Source of the DNA: a virus
Virus record (IMG/VR): IMGVR_UViG_3300049053_000026
Span: 1 to 31,744 of that record
DNA: 31,744 bases
Direction: 5' to 3' (one strand)
In this document: positions 12,690 through 19,679 of the stretch, in pieces
Layout of the letters: every line of letters starts with the position of its first letter
How positions within the stretch are numbered: position 1 is the first letter of the stretch
Made by a program: the position numbers and the translations under genes
Notes under the pieces: generated by a model
The model's input: only the letters and a program-made list of their open reading frames with translations
Database searches by the model: none
Told to the model about the DNA's origin: nothing

Positions 12690-13016
12690 CTACTCGGCGG
12701 GCGTGGTGTTCGCGGCGATCCAGTCGAGGCAGCCCTTTGACCCGGCCTCGATGGCGACGGCGGCGATCTCCGGGTTCAGCCACGGGTGGTTCTTCGCCAG
12801 GTGGGCTTCCAGCTCGGGGTAGCGGGCCCGGGTCGTTGTCAGCAGTAGCTTCCATTCCTCGCCGGTGCCGAACTCTCCGTCGTGCCAGAACGCGGACGTC
12901 ACGGGGCCGATGATCTGCGCCCCGGCGGCGAGGCGTTCGGCGACGGCGGTGCGGGCGAGGTTGACGGCCTGGTCGCGGGTGGGGGTGGCGGTGGATACCT
13001 GGAGGAAGTCAGCCAT
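12690..13016 (-). CDS. cutA: CutA family protein (108 aa)
   Basis: A CutA1-type trimeric ferredoxin-like protein, a family linked to divalent cation tolerance though its real role is debated. The full pattern is present: VSTATPTRDQAVNLARTAVA, then ERLAAGAQIIGPVTSAFWHD, GE....EEWKLLLTTTRARY, LEAHLAKNHPW.NPEIAAV and a closing GCLDWIAANT. The usual Cys after LAA (LAAC) is Gly here, and the H-P-Y of the family is H-P-W. ATG at 13016-13014 is chosen over an upstream in-frame ATG. It is convergent with the regulator (1 nt gap) and cut off from the lysis genes by the strong terminator, so it probably has its own promoter. Confidence 0.8.
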   Translation of the reverse strand: MADFLQVSTATPTRDQAVNLARTAVAERLAAGAQIIGPVTSAFWHDGEFGTGEEWKLLLTTTRARYPELEAHLAKNHPWLNPEIAAVAIEAGSKGCLDWIAANTTPAE

Positions 13017-13047
13017 GGTCGGGAGCGTATGCGCCGGCGGCGGACGC

Positions 13048-13093
13048 ACGAAAGCGGCCCCACCCTCCCGAAGGAGAGTGGGGCCGCTTTCGT
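13048..13093. terminator. Bidirectional terminator closing the late operon
   Basis: A perfect 16-bp stem, ACGAAAGCGGCCCCAC (13048-13063) with GTGGGGCCGCTTTCGT (13078-13093), plus four further inner pairs around a short loop. The A-rich and T-rich stem ends give a partial U-tract on either strand. It starts at the stop codon of the last lysis-region gene and ends 32 nt before cutA. It should stop the long late transcript. Confidence 0.8.
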
Positions 13094-13728
13094 CACGGGT
13101 ACTGGCGGCGGTGCGGGTCGAGAGCCATCGAGAGCGGGCCGTCGTCGGTCGGCTCCGGCTCCGGTGCGCTGTCTCTGCGACAGACGAGCGCGTCGGGGTC
13201 GTCCGGCGGGGCCTGAAGGCTGTAGCCGTCGGGGCAGGTCTGGCCGTCCTTGCCGTCGGCGCCGTCCCGTCCGTCTCTGCCTGGCGGCCCGCTCGGGCCC
13301 GGGACGGTGGAGTCGGCTCCCGCAGGGCCGGGTGGTCCCGACGGGCCGGGGACAGTCGAGTCGGTGCCGTCCTCGCCGTCCTTGCCAGGCGCCCCCGACG
13401 GCCCCGCCTTGCCGGGCTCTCCCTTCTCTCCCTGGGGTCCGCGCGGTCCGGGGATGGGGACGGGTACCCGGGTGCGGTCGTCGAGGTCGTCGACGGCCTG
13501 GCTCGGGTCGGGTGCTTTCGGTGTCTCGCCCGCGGCCTTCACCTGGGCGCGCAGGACGCGCACGTCGGAGGCGAGGACGCTGACCGCTTCGCCTCGCCGG
13601 TCGGCCTCGTCGGCCAGCTGGGTGTACCAGGACCAGCCGATGACGGCCGCCCCGGACAGGGCGATGAGCCAGCAGAAGACGGCGATCCATCGCCAACGCC
13701 CTGCGAGGGCCCGTTCTGCACGGGTCAC
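13093..13728 (-). CDS. Membrane-anchored collagen-like protein (211 aa)
   Basis: GTG at 13728-13726 overlaps the upstream stop (GTGA). Residues 14-34 (WIAVFCWLIALSGAAVIGWS) are a membrane helix, 36-66 a likely coiled coil (SVLASDVRVLRAQVKA), and 94-162 two blocks of Gly-X-Y collagen repeats (GPRGPQGEKGEPGKAGPSG). The second block contains the duplicated DSTVPGPSGPPG. A C-terminal domain with two Cys (QTCPDGYS, then LVCRRDS) and an acidic tail follows. The anchor, trimerising coil and collagen rod suggest an extended trimer projecting from the membrane, but topology is not proven. It is the last late gene, next to holin and amidase. A lysis-control, spanin-like or surface role is possible. Confidence 0.8.
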   Translation of the reverse strand: MTRAERALAGRWRWIAVFCWLIALSGAAVIGWSWYTQLADEADRRGEAVSVLASDVRVLRAQVKAAGETPKAPDPSQAVDDLDDRTRVPVPIPGPRGPQGEKGEPGKAGPSGAPGKDGEDGTDSTVPGPSGPPGPAGADSTVPGPSGPPGRDGRDGADGKDGQTCPDGYSLQAPPDDPDALVCRRDSAPEPEPTDDGPLSMALDPHRRQYP

Positions 13729-13994
13729 GAGGGATCGCCTCCCAGGTTGATGACGAGGATGCGAAGACGCGCGTTCTCTTCCCGGTCGGCGAGGCGCTGC
13801 TCCAGGAGCTGCTCAATCCTCTGGTCGCGGGCGGTGAGCTGCTCGCGCAGCTTGTCGCGCTCTTCCTGGACTTGGTCAAGCTCGGAGTTCCAGCGGGTGG
13901 TTGCGGTCTCGCCCCGCTTGCCGAGGTACGCCACCACGCTGCCGGACAGGACCCCAGCGAACGCGAGTACCGCGCCGATGGTGGTGGCGTCCAA
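13725..13994 (-). CDS. Membrane-anchored coiled-coil protein of the lysis cassette (89 aa)
   Basis: Starts at TTG 13994-13992 after GGGAG. Residues 5-24 (TIGAVLAFAGVLSGSVVAYL) are a membrane helix, followed by about 50 residues of strongly charged coiled coil (ELDQVQEERDKLREQLTARD, then QRIEQLLEQRLADREENARL). One membrane span plus a coil is a layout seen in small second lysis proteins of actinophages, antiholins or i-spanin-like proteins. It lies between the holin and the collagen-like gene, overlapping the latter by 4 nt, so the two may work together. Confidence 0.7.
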   Translation of the reverse strand: MDATTIGAVLAFAGVLSGSVVAYLGKRGETATTRWNSELDQVQEERDKLREQLTARDQRIEQLLEQRLADREENARLRILVINLGGDPS

Positions 13995-14003
13995 GGTGGC
14001 TCC

Positions 14004-14198
14004 CTACAGGTCGCGCGGAGGAGTGGGCGCCTGCTTGTTGGGGACGGCCCAGGTGAAGCCGAGCGCGGCGAGGACGGCGAGGCCTGCGGCCCAGCCCTCG
14101 GCGGCCGTGATGCGGTCGTCCGCCAGGGCGGTCGACAGGGTGCCGCCGCCCGCGACGACGCCAGCGACGACCGCCTTCCAGTACTTCGAGACCTTCAT
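14004..14198 (-). CDS. Holin (64 aa)
   Basis: Small membrane protein that probably forms the lysis pore releasing the amidase. Two hydrophobic segments, residues 8-25 (KAVVAGVVAGGGTLSTAL) and 35-52 (WAAGLAVLAALGFTWAVP), are joined by a short polar turn (ADDRITAAEG). The N-terminus is basic (MKVSKYWK) and the tail short and polar. ATG at 14198-14196 follows AAGGGAG and lies 2 nt from the amidase stop. Size, two spans and position after the endolysin all match actinophage holins. Confidence 0.75.
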   Translation of the reverse strand: MKVSKYWKAVVAGVVAGGGTLSTALADDRITAAEGWAAGLAVLAALGFTWAVPNKQAPTPPRDL

Positions 14199-14200
14199 CC

Positions 14201-14932
14201 TCAGGCTCCCTTCTCCAGCGCGGTGACGCGCTTCTCCAGAGCGGTCAGCCGCTCCTCGACAGTCGGCGGCTTCGGCGCCGGCGTGGGCGTGCCCGGCGAC
14301 CAGCCGGCCGCATGCTTGAGCCGCTCGACCACGCGCTTACGGATGTCCGGCATGGACACCCCGGGGCCGCGCGGGTCGACCTTGCCGGGCTGCCACTCCT
14401 TGTGGCCGATGACCGAGGTGTCGCCGTCCTCACCCCAGCCGTGCGCCCGGCAGATCGCGGCCGAGACGCGGACGATCGCCTCGACCTGGACGGCGGGCCA
14501 CGGGTCCTTGCCGTCGCCGAGGTTCTCGCACTCGAAGCCGTAGAAGCGCGCGTTGCCGTCGGCGTTGGCCTCGTTCACCGCCGGGAGCGGCTTCTCGGCG
14601 ATGACCGCCTGGAGGACATCGTCGTCACCCAGCCCGGCGTGGTTGGCGCGGCCGTAGCCGACGAGGTGGACGGTGCCGTCCTTGGCGATGACGCCGTGGC
14701 ACAGCGGGCCGGGCAGTCCCGAGTAGCCGTCGGTGCAGATCTTGACCGTGGTTGCGGTGCCCTTGGTGACGGTGTGGTGGATCATCACGCCGTTCACGGG
14801 CCCCCAAGCGCCGTGTCCGGCCCGGTTGTGGGTGCGCCAGTCGCCGTGTTCTTGGACCTTCACGCCCTCGGCGCGCAGCTTCGCCAGGAACGTCGACGGG
14901 GTCAGGGGAGTAGCCAACATGCCTCCAGACAT
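14201..14932 (-). CDS. Endolysin: N-acetylmuramoyl-L-alanine amidase (243 aa)
   Basis: Cleaves the amide bond between muramic acid and the stem peptide to lyse the host. The Amidase_2/PGRP domain covers residues about 30-205. It has the zinc-ligand region VMIHHTVTKGTATT (H52/H53), YGRANHAG (H98), the acidic YGFECENLGD segment, and GHKEWQPGKVDPRGP (H177, K184, D186). A Pro-rich linker (GTPTPAPKPP) leads to a heptad-like tail (VEERLTALEKRVTALEKGA) that may form a coiled coil instead of a classical wall-binding domain. No signal peptide, so export needs the holin. The start is uncertain: ATG 14932 has no clear ribosome site and ATG 14920 lies only one base after GGAGG. Confidence 0.85.
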   Translation of the reverse strand: MSGGMLATPLTPSTFLAKLRAEGVKVQEHGDWRTHNRAGHGAWGPVNGVMIHHTVTKGTATTVKICTDGYSGLPGPLCHGVIAKDGTVHLVGYGRANHAGLGDDDVLQAVIAEKPLPAVNEANADGNARFYGFECENLGDGKDPWPAVQVEAIVRVSAAICRAHGWGEDGDTSVIGHKEWQPGKVDPRGPGVSMPDIRKRVVERLKHAAGWSPGTPTPAPKPPTVEERLTALEKRVTALEKGA

Positions 14933-14938
14933 GAGAAA

Positions 14939-14963
14939 CGCCCCGGCCTGGCAGCGCGGGGCG
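14939..14963 (-). terminator. Small hairpin before the endolysin
   Basis: CGCCCCG (14939-14945) pairs with CGGGGCG (14957-14963) across an 11-nt loop, in the 46-nt gap between the tail gene at 14979 and the endolysin. It may lower read-through into, or adjust translation of, the lysis genes. Confidence 0.4.
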
Positions 14964-14978
14964 ATGGACGGGTGAGGG

Positions 14979-15509
14979 TCAGCCGATGCGCCAATAGAGC
15001 ATTCGGGTCTGGTTGCCGCCGCGGAGGATCGTGTCGCTCGCATGGGCGGTGTTCTGCGCGAACTGCAGCGTGACCGAGCTGTTCGTGCCGTCCGTGGCGA
15101 AGGTGCCGCGGTCGTAGGCCGAGTGGAACCGGCCGGGCGGCGAGGTGGTGTCGGTGCCACCGGCGATACGGGCGGTGGTGTTGCCCGGCCGCCGGAAGAT
15201 GATCAGTGATCCGGTGTCGGCGGACGTGGTCGCCGCAGACGCCGCGTACCCGGCGGTGAACGAGGCGAGCGGGGCGCCGGGCGCGTTCCACGCCCACTTG
15301 AAGTCGCCGCCGTCGACCGCGCTGTAGGAGATGAACAGCTCGTAGTGGAAGAGAGCGTTCGGCTCCGGCGTGAACGTGATCTCCGAGTTGACCAGCGTCG
15401 TGGAGTTGGTCACGGTCTGGTCGTTCTGCTGAATGATCAGCCGGGCATGACGGGCGTTCATGTCGTCGGCGGTCATCGCCTGCCCGGCGAACCACTGGGG
15501 AATCGACAC
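14979..15509 (-). CDS. Minor tail or baseplate protein (176 aa)
   Basis: GTG at 15509-15507 follows a full AGGAGG. The N-terminus SIPQWFAGQAMTADDMNARH matches the start of many actinophage tail-tip proteins (W.AGQ..TA..MN). The remainder is beta-rich, with many Ser, Thr, Gly and Asn (VNSEITFTPEPNALFHYELF, PGNTTARIAGGTDTTSPPGR), as in a receptor-binding or fibre-end sandwich domain. It is the last structural gene before lysis and lies 8 nt after the PhoD-type tail gene. Probably part of the adsorption apparatus. Confidence 0.65.
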   Translation of the reverse strand: MSIPQWFAGQAMTADDMNARHARLIIQQNDQTVTNSTTLVNSEITFTPEPNALFHYELFISYSAVDGGDFKWAWNAPGAPLASFTAGYAASAATTSADTGSLIIFRRPGNTTARIAGGTDTTSPPGRFHSAYDRGTFATDGTNSSVTLQFAQNTAHASDTILRGGNQTRMLYWRIG

Positions 15510-15517
15510 AGCACCTC

Positions 15518-18253
15518 CTACAGGGCGACGGTGGCGGGCTGGGCGAGTGAGACGGCAGTGCCCGCGGCCTGCGCCTTGACGACGGTGTTGATGCTGCGGG
15601 TGACGGTCATGCGCTGCGGGGTGGTGATCTCGAAGTTGTCGTAGGAGACCGTCACCGGCAGCGTGTTGGTGTTCGTCGAGGACAGCGTCGAGCGCGCCCC
15701 GACCGAGCCGGCCGCCGTCAAGGACGTGTCCGTGACCGTTGCCTGCCACTGCTCAGGCTCGGCCTCCGAGGCGCGCCAGCCCTTGGCGCGCAGCGTCGTC
15801 CCGTCCAGCTGGAAACGGATCGTGTAGAAGGTGCCGGCCGCGTGCACGCCCGGCACGGTCACCGTCAGCAGGTCCGTCTGTGTGCCGGCCACACGCCGTT
15901 GGATGACCAGTTGCAGCGTCTGTGTGGTGGTGAACCCCAGTCGTGCCGCGTACAGGTTGTTCGCGTCGACGTAGCGGGCGACCAGGTGCAGGAACTGGCT
16001 GCCGCCTGCGGCGAGGGCGCTGGTGGCGCCGTCGACGCGCAGGTCGAGGTCGGCCGCCGGGGACGGGGTGATGGTGTAGCGGGAGGCGTTGACCGAGGTG
16101 ACCGAGTGCTGGCCGACGCTGCCGTTGGTGGAGAACTCCGACGCCGGGGCGTTCGCGACCGTCCACACGGCGCCCGAGGACGATGTGCCCCACCCGTTGG
16201 AGGTGGTGCGGGCGAAGTCGTCCCACGCGTATGGCGCGCACGCGGTGACGCGGACGGTTTCCCCGCCGAGCCGGACGTCGAAGGGGAACTGCGCGGCCTT
16301 GAGGTTGGGTGCGGTGGACAGCCCGGTGGAGATGATCCACGGGGCCCGGGCGAAGATGCCGTCGGGCGGGGTGTGCACCACCAGGCTCGTGGCGGAGTCG
16401 GTGACAGCGGCCACGAGCTCACTGGCGGACGTATCGAGCCGGTTGGGCAAGTTCGGTCCCGCAGTCGCTTCCGAGGCAGGCAGCTGGGCAACGATCCACG
16501 GGGAGCCCGGGGAGGCGTTCAGCACCACGTCCCAGTCGTTGGGGTGGCCGATGGTCTCGGTGCCGCCCTCGGCGATCAGGTTGATGGTGTCCGGCGCCAT
16601 CCAGGGCGGCGGGGTGGAGACGGTCATCCGGTCGCCCAGGTACAGGCCGGTCATCTCATCGGCCAGGTCTGGATTCTTGGCCAGGTCGATGCGCACCGAC
16701 GGGTAGCGGTCCTCGTCCACCGTGCTCAGGTGGACGCGCCAGGCGGCCATGTCGGGCAGCTGCTCGTCGGTGGCGACGTTCAGCTGGATCCTCTCGTCGT
16801 AGACGCCGATGCCGTCGGGGTCCTCGGCCGGGTCGTTGATGTTGTTGGGTCCGGTCGTCTTCGAGTACGTGTACTCGCCGCCGTCGACGCGCTGCGCGGT
16901 GATTTCGTTGCGGACCTTCTGGTCGTCGTCGGTCGGCTCGAACGGCTCCGAGACGTCGCCGGCCGTGTAGTCGAGGGCGATGAGCGTGCCACCGACGTGG
17001 ACGTGTTTGGTGTACGCCTTCCACACGGTGCCGTTGATGTAGCCCGTGCCGGTCATGGAGATGGTGTGGCCGTTGTCCGTGACGCGCATGGTGCCGTACT
17101 GCTGGCGGCCCTGGAGCTGGCCCACGTCGTAGATGGCCGTCGAGTTGGTGGCCGCGTAGCTGGAGTCCATCGACGCGAACATGAACATTGGGAACCGGCC
17201 GTAGGGGTTGTACGGGCCGGAGCAGATCGACAGGGCGTGTTCGTCGGCCGTCATGAAGATCATGCGGCCCAGCCAGCCGGTGTCACCGAACATCTGCACC
17301 AGCTCGTCGCGCTCGTGCTCGAAGCTGGAGTAGGTGTCGGTGCCGCCGATCCACCGTGACGACGACTGCCACACCAGGACCTCGGCGCCGCCCGCGTTCG
17401 AGGTCAGCAGGTTCTCGAACCACGTCTTCTGTGCGGTGCCCAGCAGCGTCTTGGACGGGCCCTGCGGGTCACTGTTGGGGTCGCGGAACGATCGGCTGTC
17501 GGTGGCCACGTACAGCACCCGGCCGACTTGCCACGACTGGTAGATGCCCGTTGAGCCGCCCGAGCCGAGGGGGTAGTGCGGCACCCACTCGCGGTAGACC
17601 TGGTTGGCGGCCGGGTTCGAGGCGGTGGTGCGGTTGGAGTCGTTGCCGCCGTAGTCGTGGTCGTCCCAGATGTAGGTGGACGCCACCGACCGGAAGAACT
17701 GCGACTGCCGTGCGGCCGGGTTGACGAGGGCCCCGAAGTTCATGTTCTCGAAGTAGGCGGTCCGGAACAGACTGACGTCGTTGGCGGAGATGTTCCGGTA
17801 GTGCAGGTCACCCAGGTGGGAGAACCACAGCCACTGTTCGGCTGCGCCCTGCTCGCGCATCGTGTCGAAGACCGGATTGTTCGACACCGCGCTGGTGATG
17901 TAGGAGTCGTTCCCGACGCCGGTCAGGCCCGCGTCGCCGGCGGCGCCGAAGATGTACGAGACGCGTTCACCGATAGCGGCGGGATGGGTGAGGAACTGCG
18001 CCTTGAAGCTGGGGTTCAGGGCGCCGTCGTCCACGACCACCCAGTAGCGGGTGCCCGGGTCCAGGCCGGTCACGTTCCAGTCGATGACGTTGTGGGCTCC
18101 GGAGGCGACGGGCCCGAATGAGACGGGCCCGCTCATGGCTTCGTTATCGGCGACCAGCAGCGTTCCGGAACCCGCCGCCGTCAGGCGGGCCTTGACGCGC
18201 GCGGTGGTATCAGTGGTAGCGCCGATCCATACCGAGGACACATCCAGCGCCAT
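15518..18253 (-). CDS. Tail protein with PhoD-type phosphodiesterase domain (911 aa)
   Basis: Multi-domain tail protein. Residues 1-90 are an Fn3-like N-domain (TARVKARL, LDPGTRYWVVVDDG). Residues about 97-400 form a complete PhoD-type metallophosphatase: GAAGDAG (D107), HLGDLHY (D149, H151), WDDHDYGGND (196-205), ATDSRSFR (D252, R254) and MTADEHA (D337, H339). Residues about 440-650 are an unassigned structural part. Residues about 665-890 resemble a LamG-like sugar-binding sandwich (DDFART...GWG...W, VARYVDANNLYAARLG). B. subtilis PhoD can cleave wall teichoic acid, so a depolymerase acting on host wall polymer during adsorption is a reasonable inference. ATG at 18253-18251; an upstream frame overlapping the neighbour is rejected. 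Confidence 0.85.
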   Translation of the reverse strand: MALDVSSVWIGATTDTTARVKARLTAAGSGTLLVADNEAMSGPVSFGPVASGAHNVIDWNVTGLDPGTRYWVVVDDGALNPSFKAQFLTHPAAIGERVSYIFGAAGDAGLTGVGNDSYITSAVSNNPVFDTMREQGAAEQWLWFSHLGDLHYRNISANDVSLFRTAYFENMNFGALVNPAARQSQFFRSVASTYIWDDHDYGGNDSNRTTASNPAANQVYREWVPHYPLGSGGSTGIYQSWQVGRVLYVATDSRSFRDPNSDPQGPSKTLLGTAQKTWFENLLTSNAGGAEVLVWQSSSRWIGGTDTYSSFEHERDELVQMFGDTGWLGRMIFMTADEHALSICSGPYNPYGRFPMFMFASMDSSYAATNSTAIYDVGQLQGRQQYGTMRVTDNGHTISMTGTGYINGTVWKAYTKHVHVGGTLIALDYTAGDVSEPFEPTDDDQKVRNEITAQRVDGGEYTYSKTTGPNNINDPAEDPDGIGVYDERIQLNVATDEQLPDMAAWRVHLSTVDEDRYPSVRIDLAKNPDLADEMTGLYLGDRMTVSTPPPWMAPDTINLIAEGGTETIGHPNDWDVVLNASPGSPWIVAQLPASEATAGPNLPNRLDTSASELVAAVTDSATSLVVHTPPDGIFARAPWIISTGLSTAPNLKAAQFPFDVRLGGETVRVTACAPYAWDDFARTTSNGWGTSSSGAVWTVANAPASEFSTNGSVGQHSVTSVNASRYTITPSPAADLDLRVDGATSALAAGGSQFLHLVARYVDANNLYAARLGFTTTQTLQLVIQRRVAGTQTDLLTVTVPGVHAAGTFYTIRFQLDGTTLRAKGWRASEAEPEQWQATVTDTSLTAAGSVGARSTLSSTNTNTLPVTVSYDNFEITTPQRMTVTRSINTVVKAQAAGTAVSLAQPATVAL

Positions 18254-18257
18254 ACGG

Positions 18258-19670
18258 TCACACCCCCTGGTTGTACTTCGAGGCCCTGGTGCGGTACGCG
18301 AGCCCCACTGTGTCGCGGGACTCGTACAGGGAGCCCCCGTCGACATCCGCAGCGGACTGGAGTAGGTCGAGGAAGGCGCCAGGCTTCTGTGGACCCATGG
18401 CGGGGGTCAGGTCAAGGTCGCCGTTGACCATCAGCGGTACACCCTGCTCGGCGCACACCCGCTCGATTCGCCGCCCAGCAAGCTCGCGCACATGCCCGGT
18501 GAAGGCCCGCCAGGTGTCGATAGCTGCGGGGGCGTCGGGCCCCCAGTAGATGAGGTGCCCGAGGACCAGGGCGTCAGAGGTGATGGTCGTGCTGGGAGTG
18601 GTGCGGTCCTCGAGGTTCCACCGGTACGTGATGGTTTCCACGGCCCGGTTTTGTACGGCGTGGGTGCCGCTGTCGCTGATGGCGCCGTCGACGATGACGG
18701 CCCAGTCGCTTCCGCCGGCCCCGTCGTCGGTGACGGACAGCCGGATCATGTGCGGGGAGGCGTCGGCGATGCCGGCGTCGTTGATGGTGGCGAGCAGGGT
18801 GGAGGAGGAGGTGGTTTCTCCTCGGTCGGTGACGCGGAGCTGGATGAGGTCGAAGACGTTGTCAAAGCTCATCAGCCACTCGCGGACCGGGTCCGAGTCC
18901 GTGCCTTGGCCGGTGTCGACGATGGTGAGTCCTGGGGTGGCGCCGTCACCTCCACCGCTTCGGTAGTGGTCGACGGCCCATGACGTGATGTCGTGGGCGG
19001 CGACGCGGGCGGTGAGCCGGCCGGTGGTGTCGTCGGGGAGTTCCACAACGGGGTCCAGCCACGCGGCCAGGCTTCCCTTCCCCCAGTTCGGCTGCCCCTG
19101 GTAGAACGAGCCGGCCTCACCGATGGCCCTCATCGGTGAGCCCCCGCCGACGATTTCCGTGCCCTGGATCGCGGTCTCACCGTCGGTGAGCGGCCAGTAG
19201 GCGAGCGGGCTGTGTGCGTCGACGTGGCGGCGCAGCGGATCACGCAGCGGCTTCCTGCCCTGCGACAGGCGCCGTCGAATCCCGTTGGCCTGGACGGTGG
19301 TGTACACGTCCTTGCCGGACACATCCCAGCGGGTCGGCCAACTGGAGATGTGCCCCTCGAACCGGTCGACCACAAGGCCGCTGGGCGTGACCAGGTCGAC
19401 CCGTACCGGGGTGTTCAGGCTCAGCAGCCCGTACAGGTCGCTGTTGGGGTTCTTGCGGGAGTAGCGGCCGAGGATGGTCGGGGCGGCCTTGCTCTGCCCG
19501 TTGTTGAACGTCAGCGGGCACTTGGTGGTGTCGGCCGTGGACGCCCAGTCCTGCCGCCCCCACGTGATGGCGATCTGAGTGCGGGCGTACACGTCGAGCG
19601 TGACGTCCATCCAGTCGCCGCTGACGTACAGGTAGATGGTGGCGACCAGCGGCGTGTCGGGGAACACCAC
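18258..19670 (-). CDS. Large minor tail protein (470 aa)
   Basis: Two consecutive GTG codons (19670 and 19667) follow GGAG; the first is used. The N-terminal 110 residues (DVYARTQIAITWGRQDWAST, then PVRVDLVTPSGLVVDRFEGH) look like the beta domain of actinophage tail-tip proteins that bind the distal tail tube. A LamG-like stretch follows (HSPLAYWPLTDGETAIQGTE, then WHAFTGHVRELA-type strands). The C-terminal part (RRIERVCAEQGVPLMVNGDL) ends in a Tal-like segment. It sits between the tape measure and the PhoD-type protein, the usual place for Dit/Tal components. Confidence 0.75.
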   Translation of the reverse strand: MVFPDTPLVATIYLYVSGDWMDVTLDVYARTQIAITWGRQDWASTADTTKCPLTFNNGQSKAAPTILGRYSRKNPNSDLYGLLSLNTPVRVDLVTPSGLVVDRFEGHISSWPTRWDVSGKDVYTTVQANGIRRRLSQGRKPLRDPLRRHVDAHSPLAYWPLTDGETAIQGTEIVGGGSPMRAIGEAGSFYQGQPNWGKGSLAAWLDPVVELPDDTTGRLTARVAAHDITSWAVDHYRSGGGDGATPGLTIVDTGQGTDSDPVREWLMSFDNVFDLIQLRVTDRGETTSSSTLLATINDAGIADASPHMIRLSVTDDGAGGSDWAVIVDGAISDSGTHAVQNRAVETITYRWNLEDRTTPSTTITSDALVLGHLIYWGPDAPAAIDTWRAFTGHVRELAGRRIERVCAEQGVPLMVNGDLDLTPAMGPQKPGAFLDLLQSAADVDGGSLYESRDTVGLAYRTRASKYNQGV

Positions 19671-19679
19671 GTGCGTCTC

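Noticed and set aside
9173-13016. Reading the window as an integrated prophage whose end lies at the tRNA piece, with host DNA from 9300 on and a second prophage from 12690.
   Set aside because: The 33-bp arm repeat occurs on both sides of the tRNA core and no complete tRNA is present. Packaging-to-lysis genes on the right and early genes on the left form one complementary set in one direction. A single phage with an internal attP explains everything more simply.
15842-17359. Plus-strand open frame of about 505 codons inside the PhoD-type tail gene.
   Set aside because: Val/Gly/Asp/Arg-rich shadow of the minus-strand gene, which carries intact enzyme motifs. No ribosome site.
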